Of a stretch of DNA of 64,000 nt, positions 53,557 to 62,118 are shown in pieces. Positions within the stretch are counted from its first letter, which is position 1. Each line of letters begins with the position of its first letter. Where the stretch lies: contig CAVROM010000003.1 of assembly GCA_963722815.1 (NCBI GenBank), positions 682,001 to 746,000 on the forward strand, in the 5' to 3' direction. A program made the position numbers and the translations under genes. The notes below the pieces were generated by a model that ran no database searches, was not told the origin of the DNA, and saw nothing but the letters and a program-made list of their open reading frames with translations. This stretch comes from DASQFQ01 sp963722815. GTDB lineage: Bacteria; Actinomycetota; Thermoleophilia; Solirubrobacterales; Solirubrobacteraceae.

Positions 53557-53591
53557 GCGCCAAGCCAGGCAGCTTGCTGCCTAGCGGGGGG
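53556..53591 (+). repeat. Short intergenic repeat, copy 4
   Basis: Inner hairpin AGGCAGC-TT-GCTGCCT is perfect. The outer pair is CTAGGC (53553-53558) with GCCTAG (53579-53584), 6 bp, again including the TAG stop. The next gene starts only about 20 bases downstream on the same strand. Confidence 0.87.
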
Positions 53592-53611
53592 TAAGCGCGT
53601 AGCCTCGGCGG

Positions 53612-54530
53612 ATGGCCCGGGCCGTTCTCGCCGCGCTGCTGCTCGCCGGAATCCTCGGCGGCTGTGGGCATGGCGGGTCGGTCGCGACGCCGACGCCCAC
53701 GGCGAACACGTCCTCGCCGGTCGTCGCCCAGCACCGGGTCGCCCCGCGGCAGCTCGATCTCACGGTCCGCTCAGCGGCGCTCGGGCGCAGCGCGAAGGTG
53801 CGGCTCCTCACCCCGGTCGGCTGGTCGCAGTCCTCGTCCAAGCGCTGGCCTGTCCTGTACCTGCTGCACGGCTGCTGCGACACGTACGAAAGCTGGACGC
53901 GCTCGACCGACATCGCCGACCTGCCGCCGCTGCGTGACGTGCTCGTCGTGATGCCCGAGGGCGGTGACGTCGGCTTCTACTCGAACTGGCAGCGACGGCC
54001 CGCGCTGGCAGGACTTCCACCTGCGCGAGCTGCCGCGGATCCTCGAGCCCTACGGCGCAGGGCCGCGACGGGCGATCGCTGGGCTGTCGATGGGCGGGCT
54101 CGGCGCGATGGACTACGCGGCGCGGCGGCCGCGGATGTTCCGGGCGGCGGCGTCGTTCTCCGGCGTCCTGCACCCGCTCGGCGTCCCGCGCTTCTGGCTC
54201 GGGCTGTTCTCGCAGTACACCGCCGACCCGACCGAGGTCTGGGGCGATCCGGACAGCGACCGCGCCAACTGGCGCCGGCACGACCCGACCGCGCTGCTGC
54301 CGGCGCTGAAAGGGCTTCCGCTGTTCGTCTCCGCCGGCGACGGCCGGGGCGCGAAGCGCGACGCGATCGAGGCCGAGGTCGGGGCGGAGTCACGCGCGTT
54401 CGCGCGCCGCGCGCGGGCGCTCCACGTCCCGCTCCACGCCGAGCTCTACCCGGGCGGGACGCACGACTGGCCGTACTGGCAGCGAGAGCTGCACCGCGCG
54501 CTGCCGCTGCTCCTCGGCCCGGTCAGCTGA
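53612..54530 (+). pseudogene. Lipoprotein esterase (Ag85/S-formylglutathione-hydrolase-like), frameshifted
   Basis: Lipobox LAGILGGCG near the start; then VLYLLHGCCDTYESW. After NW near 53990 the frame shifts, and the second part reads SDGPRWQDFHLRELPRILE, nucleophile motif AGLSMGGLGAMDYAA, and late histidine in YPGGTHDWPYW. One extra C, or two missing bases (giving NWYSDG), would restore an about 305-residue protein. Acts on esters at the membrane surface. Confidence 0.8.
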
Positions 54531-54565
54531 TATGGACGGCCGTTTGTCAAGTTGGCAGCACGAAA

Positions 54566-54588
54566 GGCCCGCTCCGGCGGGTCTTTTT
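54566..54588 (+). terminator. Intrinsic terminator with T-tract
   Basis: GGCCCGC-TCCG-style hairpin (54566-54583, 7 bp with one G-U) preceded by AAA and followed by TTTTT. It is 36 bases after the esterase stop and lies just inside the proposed IS110 end. The best canonical terminator in the window. Confidence 0.75.
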
Positions 54589-54809
54589 GTTGGTCGAGGG
54601 GGCGGCGGGTCGGCCCGGGTTGCGCGACGCGCGGTCAGGCTGATATTCGCGGATCCGGGTGGCCGCAGGACCGGGTTTCGTCTCAGCGCCCGCGGTCTAG
54701 GATCGAGCGTGGCCCCGTGGGGTTGCTCATAGCTGAATCGCGGATGCGCTGGCGCGAAGTGGGGCCGTCCCTGCCGCCTCCTCGACCAACGTCGTGCTGT
54801 TGGCCGGGG

Positions 54810-55892
54810 TCAGTCGGCGGTGGTGACCGCCCAGCAGAACCCGGCCAGCTCCCGGCCGACCGCGACCGCGACGATCGTGCGCCGCTTGCCGCGCTGGGCG
54901 TCGAGGCGCTGCCAGGTCCGATGCAGGCGTCGCTGGGCTTGCCAGCTGATCGCGGTCACGTGCTGAGGCTGGCCGTCCTGGCGGCGCGCGAGCTCGCGTC
55001 CGACCCGGGGCGCCTTGCGGTAGTGCCAGGCGGCCTCGACCAGCAGCCGGCGGGCGTGCTGGCTGCCGGACTTCGTGATCGACCCGAGCCGGCGCTTGTC
55101 GCCGGTTGAGTGCTCTGACGGGACCATCCCGAGGTAGCTCATCAACTGCCCGGGCCGTCGGAAGCGATCGAAGTCGCCGATCTCGGCGCAGAGCCCGAGC
55201 GCCGAGAGCGTGTCGATGCCGCGCAAACAGCGCAGCCGCGCGACTTCGTCGGCCCACGGCGAGCCAGCGATCAGGGCCGTCATCTGGCGCTCGAGGCTGT
55301 CGCGGCGGACGAGGAGGGCGTCGATCGCGCCGAGACTGTCTTCGAGGACGATCTGCGCGACCGGCTCCCCCAGCGTGACGGCAGCCAGCCACTGCCGGTG
55401 CGCCTGGGTCCAGTTGTTGCCCGCCCACCGAACGTCGTGACGCAGCAGCAGCTTGCCGACCCGGTGGCGCATCCGCATCAAATCGCCCCGCAGATCCTCA
55501 CGGGCCCGGACCAGATCTCGCAACGCTTCCTCATCGGTCGCCGGGACCCGCACCGGGTGCAACTCGCCGGCCATCAACAACCGCGCCAACCGCTCGGCGT
55601 CGCGGCGGTCAGTCTTGACGCGATCCTGCGGCGCCTGCGGGATCTTGCCCGGCGCCGCGACCACGCACCCCACGCCCATCCCAGCCAACTCACGCGCGAG
55701 CCCGAACCCCGTCGGCCCAGCCTCATAGGCCACCCGAGCCGGCCCTGGCAACGCCCGACAGAACGCCGCGACCTCGCTCGTCTGACCCGACAACCGCGCG
55801 AAGCGCAACTCACCCGACTCGCCGTCGATCGTCGCAGCGATCACCTTCGCCGCGTGGACATCCAGACCAGCCCAGCTGCGAACCTGTGCCAT
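54810..55892 (-). CDS. IS110-family transposase (DEDD recombinase)
   Basis: 360 residues. N-terminal RuvC-like DEDD site at D11, E57, D95 and D98 (GLDVH, YEAGPTG, KTDRRDAE); a coiled middle; C-terminal Transposase_20 domain with LRGIDTLSALGL and the serine region SITKSGSQHARRLLVEAAW (S275/S277). Full length and apparently intact, so potentially active. Uses RNA-guided recombination in characterised relatives. Confidence 0.95.
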   Translation of the reverse strand: MAQVRSWAGLDVHAAKVIAATIDGESGELRFARLSGQTSEVAAFCRALPGPARVAYEAGPTGFGLARELAGMGVGCVVAAPGKIPQAPQDRVKTDRRDAERLARLLMAGELHPVRVPATDEEALRDLVRAREDLRGDLMRMRHRVGKLLLRHDVRWAGNNWTQAHRQWLAAVTLGEPVAQIVLEDSLGAIDALLVRRDSLERQMTALIAGSPWADEVARLRCLRGIDTLSALGLCAEIGDFDRFRRPGQLMSYLGMVPSEHSTGDKRRLGSITKSGSQHARRLLVEAAWHYRKAPRVGRELARRQDGQPQHVTAISWQAQRRLHRTWQRLDAQRGKRRTIVAVAVGRELAGFCWAVTTAD

Positions 55893-56015
55893 GTCGGCAC
55901 CCCCATGATTGCGGTCGCCGCCGAGGCCACTCCTCGACGGTCAACCCGCGCACCTCATGCGCGGGTGCCGACCCTCACATCCTCAGCGGACGATCAGCCC
56001 GACCGGCCATATGGT

Positions 56016-56612
56016 CTAGCGCGGCAGGTGCGCTCTGAGCTCGGTCATCGCGAACTGCTTCGCCTCTTCGGCGGTGATGTGTTCGGCGAGGACGTGCGCG
56101 GCAAGCCCGTCGAGCAGGAATAGGAAGCGGCGCGCGTAGGACGAGGCGGGCTCGCCGAGCGCGCCGTCGTTCGCCGCGAGGTGGTCGAGGCAGCCGACGA
56201 GGTCGTGCAGCCACATCCGGTCCGCCTCCGATCCGACGTCCCCGAACTCCGACTGCGAGGTCGAGCGCAGCCAGCCCTCGAACCACAGCTTCCAGACCGG
56301 GTCGTGGCGGTCGTCCGGCAGGTACGCCTCGACGAAGGCGGCGATCCGCTCGAGCGGGTCGTCGATTGCCGCCAGCCGCTCGCTCCGGCCGTCGGCGAGC
56401 TGCTGCTCGGCGTGGGCGACAGCGGCAACGAGGACGCCGTCGCGCGACCCGAAGTAGTAGAGGGCATGGCTCGCGCCCACGCCGGCCCGGGCGGCGATCG
56501 CCAGCAGCTGGACATCGGCCACCGGCTGCGTCCGGATCTCGGCAAGCGCGGCGTCGATGATCTGCCGGCGGCGCCGGTCGCCGCGGGCGCTGTTGCGTCG
56601 CGGCGCCGGCAT
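56016..56612 (-). CDS. TetR-family regulator
   Basis: 198 residues. Helix-turn-helix VADVQLLAIAARAGVGASHALYYFGSRDGVLV, shown here as the region near residues 30-60. The C-terminal domain is typical of ligand-binding TetR proteins. Lies directly downstream of the amidohydrolase remnant on the same strand and probably once regulated it from the palindrome at 58112. The IS110 element sits just past its stop. Confidence 0.88.
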   Translation of the reverse strand: MPAPRRNSARGDRRRRQIIDAALAEIRTQPVADVQLLAIAARAGVGASHALYYFGSRDGVLVAAVAHAEQQLADGRSERLAAIDDPLERIAAFVEAYLPDDRHDPVWKLWFEGWLRSTSQSEFGDVGSEADRMWLHDLVGCLDHLAANDGALGEPASSYARRFLFLLDGLAAHVLAEHITAEEAKQFAMTELRAHLPR

Positions 56613-56619
56613 CCACCGA

Positions 56620-58092
56620 GCGTACCCCCCGGGGCTCGGCGCGCCCGATACACCGTCCTACCGCCGACGACGGTGCGCAGCACCTTCGTGTCGCTGATCG
56701 AGGTGGCCGGCACCTTCATCGGGTCCCGGTTGACGACGATGTAGTCCGCGAACTTGCCGCGCTTGAGCGAGCCGGTCCGCTTCTCGGTGCCCATCGCGTA
56801 GGCGCTGTTCACGGTGATCGCGCGGAACGCCTCCGCGCGGCTCAGGCCCGGATCGCTGTTCAGGCGCCCCCGGTATCCGCTCGCCGGGTCGTTGGTGCGC
56901 GTCACGCCCACCTCGACCGCGAAGAACTCGTTCAACGCGTCCACCGGCCAGTCGCTGCCGAAGGCGATGCGCGCGCCCGCGTCCTGCAGGCGCCCCTCGG
57001 GCTCCATGCGGGCGAAGCGCGCGGGGCCCATGAACACCTTCGCGGCCTCGATCGAATCAGGCCCCGGCTTGCCCCACTGGAACGACATCACGGGCGTCAC
57101 GCCGAGTGCCTTGAAGCGCCCGTAGTCCGCCGGGTCGACGAGCTCGGCGCGGGCGCAGCGGCCCTGTCTCGTAGCGGGCACGCAGGCGCACCAGGCGCTT
57201 CACCTCGGCGCCGGTGTCCTTGCGGGCCCCGGTCACCGACACGTCAGCGGCGGCGTCGACGCGGAGCGTGAGCTTGCCCTGGCGCCGCAGGGCGCGGTAG
57301 GCGGCGAGCACGTCCGGCGTCGCGATCTGGTGCTCGACGGCGGTCACGCCCGCTGCGGCGAGCGACTTGAGCGCGACGGCCAGCGCCTCTCGCGTGTCCT
57401 TCGCCGTGGGCGCGGGGATCTTGCTCTGGATCAGATCGCCCGCGGCGTCCTCGAGGATGCCGGTCGGCTCTCCGTTCGGACCGCGTTCGATACGGCCGCT
57501 CGGCGGGTCCGGCGTGGTCGCCGTGATGCCTGCCAGCTGCAGCGCCCGGCTGTTGACGAGCGTCGTGTGCCCGTCGCTGGAGCTGACGACGATTGGACGC
57601 GATGTCTTGAGCGCATCGAGCGTGGCCTTGGTGGCGTCCGCGCCGGCGGGCAGCATCGCCTGGCGGTACCAGTTCACGACCTGGAGGAACTCGCCGGCGC
57701 CCCCGTTGTCGTTGTCGAGGCATCCCTGGATGCGGGCCTGGAACTGCGCGACGGTCAGCGCCGCGTACTCAAGGTTGCAGGTCAGCAGCTGCTGACCGCC
57801 GGCGAGCACGTGGTTGTGGGCGTCGCTGAGGCCCGGCATCACGGTCCTCCCGTGCACGTTCTGGACGCGCGTGTGCGGCCCGACGAAGCGCCGCACACCT
57901 CGGTTGCCACCGGCGTAGACGATCCGGCCGTGGCGGATCGCAAGTGCCCGGACCACCGAGGAACGGGCGTCGAAAGTGCGGATGGCCGCCGCGGAGGACG
58001 GTGTCTGCCGGCTTGGTGGCAGCAGAGGCCGCGGAAGGGAGGAGCGCGAGTGCCGTGGCCGCGACCGCGCCGATCGCTCGTGGTGAGGTCAT
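56620..58092 (-). pseudogene. YtcJ-like exported amidohydrolase, frameshifted and internally deleted
   Basis: Starts at ATG 58092 with a signal peptide (AIGAVAATALALLPSAASAAT). A missing base near 57985 breaks the frame before LAIRHGRIVYAGGNRG. The metal motif SDAHNHVLAGG is present. Near 57168 the text jumps from RLVRLRARYE to AELVDPADYGRFKALGVTP, omitting roughly 150 residues normally found between (including the HAIGD-type metal region), and the frame changes. The end GARIAFGSDWPVDALN is conserved. No longer functional as read. Confidence 0.8.
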
Positions 58093-58111
58093 GCGGCCGC
58101 ACCGTAATCGT

Positions 58112-58130
58112 TCTTGAATCGAATTCAAGA
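58112..58130. promoter_or_regulatory. 19-bp palindrome upstream of amidohydrolase remnant
   Basis: TCTTGAAT-CGA-ATTCAAGA, perfect 8+3+8 inverted repeat, AT-rich, 20 bases upstream of the ATG at 58092. Typical TetR-type operator; the TetR gene at 56016 lies in the same transcription unit. Confidence 0.65.
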
Positions 58131-58263
58131 TTGCGCCGCGCGAATCGTGCCGCCACGGCGCAGCCGAGCGGCCGGGGCTCGACGCAGCGGACAAGCGCTA
58201 CGGCGCCGAGACGTCGAGCCGGTCGCCACCGCCGCGAGCACGTATCAGACTCCGGCGGTCGGA

Positions 58264-60342
58264 CTATGGGCGGACGCGGTTGAGCGTGTCGGCGACCCGG
58301 AAGACGTCGCCCTCCTTGTAGAAGTTGACCGCGAGCAGGTTCGGGAGGCGCTTCCGGATCCGCTCGCACGCCTGCGCGCGGGCGAGCAGCGGCGCGTACG
58401 CGTTGACCTTCGCGGCGTCGCTGGGCCGCTGCACCGGCGCGGTGGTGACCCAGTGGTTGAGGAGGAACAGCGGGGCGCTCGCGGGGCCGCGGTTGGGCGG
58501 GCAGACGTTGCCGGCGGCGAGCAGCTGCGCCGCGCTGTCGAAGTGGAACGGGGTCTCCTGCAGCAGGCTCTCGTACGCGAGCTGGTACCAGGACGCGGCG
58601 CCCGCGTGGTTCTCGGCCAGCAGCACGAGCCGGCGGCCGGAGTCGATCATCGATCGCAGCGTCGGCAGCGGCCCGGGGCCGAGCGTCGCCGCGTAGCGCG
58701 TGAGGCCCGCGTCGCCGATCGCCTTCACGAAGTCGGCGGGCGTGACGTAGTCTTGGTTGACGACCACGACGACCTCGACCGGGTGGGTGACGAGGAACTG
58801 GTGGATGTCGTCGAGGCCGTCGGCGAGCGGCGTGGCGCCGAGCTCGCAGAAGCTGTGGCAGAGGTACATCCCGCGCTTGCCCTCGCCGCGGAAGCCGATC
58901 CGGGCGCGCAGCCGCAGCGCCGAGGCGACCGCCTCCGGGCTCACCCCGTCCTGCCCGATCACCTCGCGGCGCTCCTCCGCGCTGCCGAAGTAAGTGCGCA
59001 CGCGGCCGCTGGCGAGCCGGTCGCCGTAGTGGGTGTCCAGGAGGAGGCCGCGGATGCCGTCGTCGAGCTGGCCGCCGATCGGCCGCTCCTGCTCGGCCGA
59101 GTACCAGCCGGGCAGCGGCACCGACATCGAGTTGTGGGTGGCCGGGAGCGCGACCTCGTCGAGCCGGCGGGCGCACAGCGCGGCGTGGCCGTTGCACGCG
59201 GTCACGCGCGGCTGCGCCGGGGCCTCGGTGCCGCCCCCCGCGACGAAGGCGGCGACCCCGGCCGCGATCAGCACCGCCGCGACCACCGGCACCGCGATGC
59301 GGCGGGCGCGGCGCGGCCGCGCACGGGCGGGCGCGGTGCGCTCCTCGGCCGGCACGTGGACGATGCGCAGCACGATCGCGAGCCCCTGGAAGAGCAGGTA
59401 GACGCCCGCGAGCGTGACCGCGACCTGCAGCGCCGCCAGCGGCTTGGTGATCAGCAGCAGCCCGGCGGCCACCAGCGTGGCGGCGCGGACGAGCCGAAGG
59501 ACGGTCGTGTGCGGCTCCGTGGTCGCCAGCCGCCACGCCGCGCGCAGCGGGCGCTCGATGTCCACGGGCGCGATCAGTGACGCCGCCGCCGCGGCGACGA
59601 CCGCGCCGGTACCCGTGAGCAGCCAGCCGACCGCCCGCAGGTCGCCGAGGTAGGCGTCCCACACGCCGGCCGCGGCACCGTCCACCAGCAGCGCGCGCGC
59701 CACCGTGTAGGCGACGACGATGAAGAGCCCGGCGGAGGCGACGCCCACGCCGAGCTGCGAGCAGGTGCGCCGGCGGTCGCGGGAGACGAACAGCGCCGCG
59801 GCTCCCGCCAGCAGCGTCAGCGCCCCCAGCACCCACGCGAGCACCTGCAGCCGCTCGCCGGTGCGCACCACGTCGCCGGTGAGGCTGCCGATGTCGCGCT
59901 TGAGCAGCACGACGCGCGTGCCGGCGTCGAGGGTCTTGGCGAGCTGCGGGTTGAGCTTCTCCAGCGCCGCCGCCACGACCGTCCCGACGTCGGCCAGCGT
60001 CAGCGTCAGCGTGTCGCGGTCGCCGGTGAAGATCGCGCGGTGCGCGTCGAGCACCGCGCCGCGGAAGAGGCTGCGGAACGCGCCACCGCCCACGATCCCG
60101 GACACCGTCGAGGCGATCAGCGGCCGCGCCGCGATCAGGTCGGCGTCGTTGCGCAGCACGATCTCGTCGGTGATGCGCTCGCCGATCGCGGTGCGGACCG
60201 CGGGCTGCGCGAGGGCTGCCGACGCGCGGTCCGCGAACTGGCCGGAGTTGAAGAAGGCGAGCCGGGCGTAGCCCGAGACCGTCGCGCCGACGAGCAGCAC
60301 CGACGCGAGCACCACCAGCGCGGTCGCGCCACCACGGCTCAT
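58264..60342 (-). CDS. Membrane protein with C-terminal PLC-like phosphodiesterase domain
   Basis: 692 residues. About seven membrane helices in the first 390 residues, with a large exposed loop between helices 1 and 2. After an Ala/Arg linker the PI-PLC-X-like barrel begins: ALPATHNSMSVPL (first catalytic His), GLLLDTHYGD, MYLCHSFCELG (second His), VVVVVNQDY. It lacks the usual nearby C2 domain. May cleave phosphodiester headgroups on the outer face; substrate unknown. Confidence 0.82.
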   Translation of the reverse strand: MSRGGATALVVLASVLLVGATVSGYARLAFFNSGQFADRASAALAQPAVRTAIGERITDEIVLRNDADLIAARPLIASTVSGIVGGGAFRSLFRGAVLDAHRAIFTGDRDTLTLTLADVGTVVAAALEKLNPQLAKTLDAGTRVVLLKRDIGSLTGDVVRTGERLQVLAWVLGALTLLAGAAALFVSRDRRRTCSQLGVGVASAGLFIVVAYTVARALLVDGAAAGVWDAYLGDLRAVGWLLTGTGAVVAAAAASLIAPVDIERPLRAAWRLATTEPHTTVLRLVRAATLVAAGLLLITKPLAALQVAVTLAGVYLLFQGLAIVLRIVHVPAEERTAPARARPRRARRIAVPVVAAVLIAAGVAAFVAGGGTEAPAQPRVTACNGHAALCARRLDEVALPATHNSMSVPLPGWYSAEQERPIGGQLDDGIRGLLLDTHYGDRLASGRVRTYFGSAEERREVIGQDGVSPEAVASALRLRARIGFRGEGKRGMYLCHSFCELGATPLADGLDDIHQFLVTHPVEVVVVVNQDYVTPADFVKAIGDAGLTRYAATLGPGPLPTLRSMIDSGRRLVLLAENHAGAASWYQLAYESLLQETPFHFDSAAQLLAAGNVCPPNRGPASAPLFLLNHWVTTAPVQRPSDAAKVNAYAPLLARAQACERIRKRLPNLLAVNFYKEGDVFRVADTLNRVRP

Positions 60343-60365
60343 GCGCCGGACCCTATCCCCGGCGG

Positions 60366-61103
60366 CTACTTCAGCTCATGCCGGCGTAGCCGCAGCAGCC
60401 CGAGCACCAGCGGCAGCACGAACCAGATCCCCACGGTGACGGCAACGTGCGCCCAGCCGGAACCGTGGACGGTGCCGTCGGTGAGCGGCGCGGTCGACTT
60501 GTTCGGGTCGAACCACTTGGCCGGACCGTGCAGCGCGGTGACGACCTCGACCACGATGCCGACCACCGTCGGCAGGACGAAGTAGGTCACGATCGCGCCC
60601 GCCGAGTGCATGATCAGGAGCCCGAGCGCGAGCGCGCTGAGCATGCCGAACAGCTCGTAGATCGCGCCCTGGCCGAGGTGCGAGAGCTTGAACGTCCAGC
60701 TCTCGCCGGAGATCAGGGTGCCGACGGCGGCGAACGCGAGGCACGCCGCGACCGCGACCAGCGCGAGCGCGCAGCCGGCCAGCAGCTTCGCGACCACGAC
60801 GCGGGTGCGCTCCGGCACGAGCGTGAACGTGGTCAGCGCGGTGCGCTGGGACCACTCGCTGGTGACGAGCAGAAGGCCGACGATCGGCAGCAGCACCGAG
60901 ACGATGCCGACGCAGTCGCCGAACAGCGAGGCGAACGTCTGGTCCTCGGGATCGCCGGCCGCGAGCACGATGGCGACGACGGCGAGCGCGCTGAGGATCA
61001 CCAGCAGCAGCAGCCAGAAGCCCGCGCGGGTATCGGTCGCCTTGCGCAGCTCGACCGCGGTCAGGCGGGGCATCCGGGGAGCGGTGATGACAGCGGCGGT
61101 CAT
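60366..61103 (-). CDS. ABC-2 type transporter permease
   Basis: 245 residues with six membrane helices; LTAVELRKATDTRAGFWLLLL at the start and LLVTSEWSQRTALTTFTLVPERTRVVVAKLLAG are typical of ABC-2 permeases in antibiotic/lipid exporters. ATG overlaps the ATPase stop by four bases (ATGA). Confidence 0.88.
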   Translation of the reverse strand: MTAAVITAPRMPRLTAVELRKATDTRAGFWLLLLVILSALAVVAIVLAAGDPEDQTFASLFGDCVGIVSVLLPIVGLLLVTSEWSQRTALTTFTLVPERTRVVVAKLLAGCALALVAVAACLAFAAVGTLISGESWTFKLSHLGQGAIYELFGMLSALALGLLIMHSAGAIVTYFVLPTVVGIVVEVVTALHGPAKWFDPNKSTAPLTDGTVHGSGWAHVAVTVGIWFVLPLVLGLLRLRRHELK

Positions 61104-61990
61104 GCCGCCACCTCCTCTCGGGCGGTGAGGGTCAGGAAGAGCTGCTCGAGGCCGCCGCCGTCGGCGGGGCGCAGCTCGATCAGCGCGCAGCCGGCCTCGG
61201 CGGCGATCAGGCCGACCGCCTCGGGCTCGGCGTCGGCCACGAGCGTGCCGTCGGGGGACTGGGTGGCGCTGATGCCGGCGGCCACGAGGCCGTCGTAGAG
61301 CGCCTCGGGATCGCGGGCGCGAACGAACGTGCCGCTCGCGGCCAGCAGCTCGGCCTTGCTGCCCTGGGCGACGACCTTGCCGTCGCCGATCACGATCAGC
61401 TGGTCGGCGATCACCTCGACCTCGCGCAGCAGGTGCGAGGACAGCAGGACGGTGCCGCCGCGGTCGGCGAAGTCGCGCAGCAGCTCACGCATCCAGAAGA
61501 TGCCCTCGGGGTCGAGCCCGTTGGCGGGCTCGTCGAGGATCAGCACGCGCGGCTCGCCCATCAGCGCCTGGGCGATGCCGAGCCGCTGGCGCATGCCGAG
61601 CGAGTAGTTGCCGACGCGCTTCTTGGCCGCGTTCGCCGGCAACCCGACGCGCTCGAGCAGCTCGGGCACGCGGCGGCGGTCAACGCCGAGGACGTCGGCG
61701 GTGAGGCGCAGCACCTCGCGGCCGCTGCGGCCGGCGTGCTGCGCGGAGGCGTCGAGCAGCACGCCGACCTCGCGGCCGGGGTTGGGGAGCTTGCGGTAGC
61801 TGGTGTCGAGCACGCTCGTGCTGCCGGCGGTCGGCGGCGTGAGGCCGCAGATCATCCGCAGGGTGGTCGACTTGCCGGCGCCGTTGGGGCCCAGGAAGCC
61901 GGTGGTGGTGCCGGGCTCGCAGCGGAACGAGACGCCGTCCACCGCGAGCTGGGAGCCGTAGCGCTTGCTCAGGTCGGTGACTTCGATCAT
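61100..61990 (-). CDS. ABC transporter ATP-binding protein
   Basis: 296 residues. Walker A GPNGAGKS (34-41), Q-loop region, signature YSLGMRQR (non-canonical for LSGGQ, common in this subfamily), Walker B VLILDEPANGLDP, H-loop LLSSHLL, and a C-terminal DUF4162-like domain. Forms an exporter with the permease. Divergent from a two-component pair that may control it. Confidence 0.93.
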   Translation of the reverse strand: MIEVTDLSKRYGSQLAVDGVSFRCEPGTTTGFLGPNGAGKSTTLRMICGLTPPTAGSTSVLDTSYRKLPNPGREVGVLLDASAQHAGRSGREVLRLTADVLGVDRRRVPELLERVGLPANAAKKRVGNYSLGMRQRLGIAQALMGEPRVLILDEPANGLDPEGIFWMRELLRDFADRGGTVLLSSHLLREVEVIADQLIVIGDGKVVAQGSKAELLAASGTFVRARDPEALYDGLVAAGISATQSPDGTLVADAEPEAVGLIAAEAGCALIELRPADGGGLEQLFLTLTAREEVAA

Positions 61991-62118
61991 GGCCACAGCG
62001 TGCCGTGTGCCGGGGATGGCGTCTATCCGCCGCCGGGCCAGGCGGGGCAGACCTTGGTCGGTGCCGGGATCGACCGAGGTCGCTGGTGGGCCGCCCCGCG
62101 CGACCCTACGCTTGACCC

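Larger units (their letters stand above)
54531..56004 (-). mobile_element. IS110-family insertion sequence (boundaries tentative)
   Basis: Contains one transposase gene plus non-coding ends of about 275 bases (transposase 3' side) and about 110 bases (5' side). The sequence ATATGG occurs at 54530-54535 and again at about 56000, between the esterase stop and the TetR stop, and could mark the junctions. IS110 elements have no classical terminal repeats and encode a bridge RNA in a non-coding end. Exact ends need an empty-site comparison. Confidence 0.65.

Noticed and set aside
54559..54588. T-tract hairpin as proof of the IS110 edge
   Set aside because: It could equally be the esterase's own terminator; it does not fix the element boundary.
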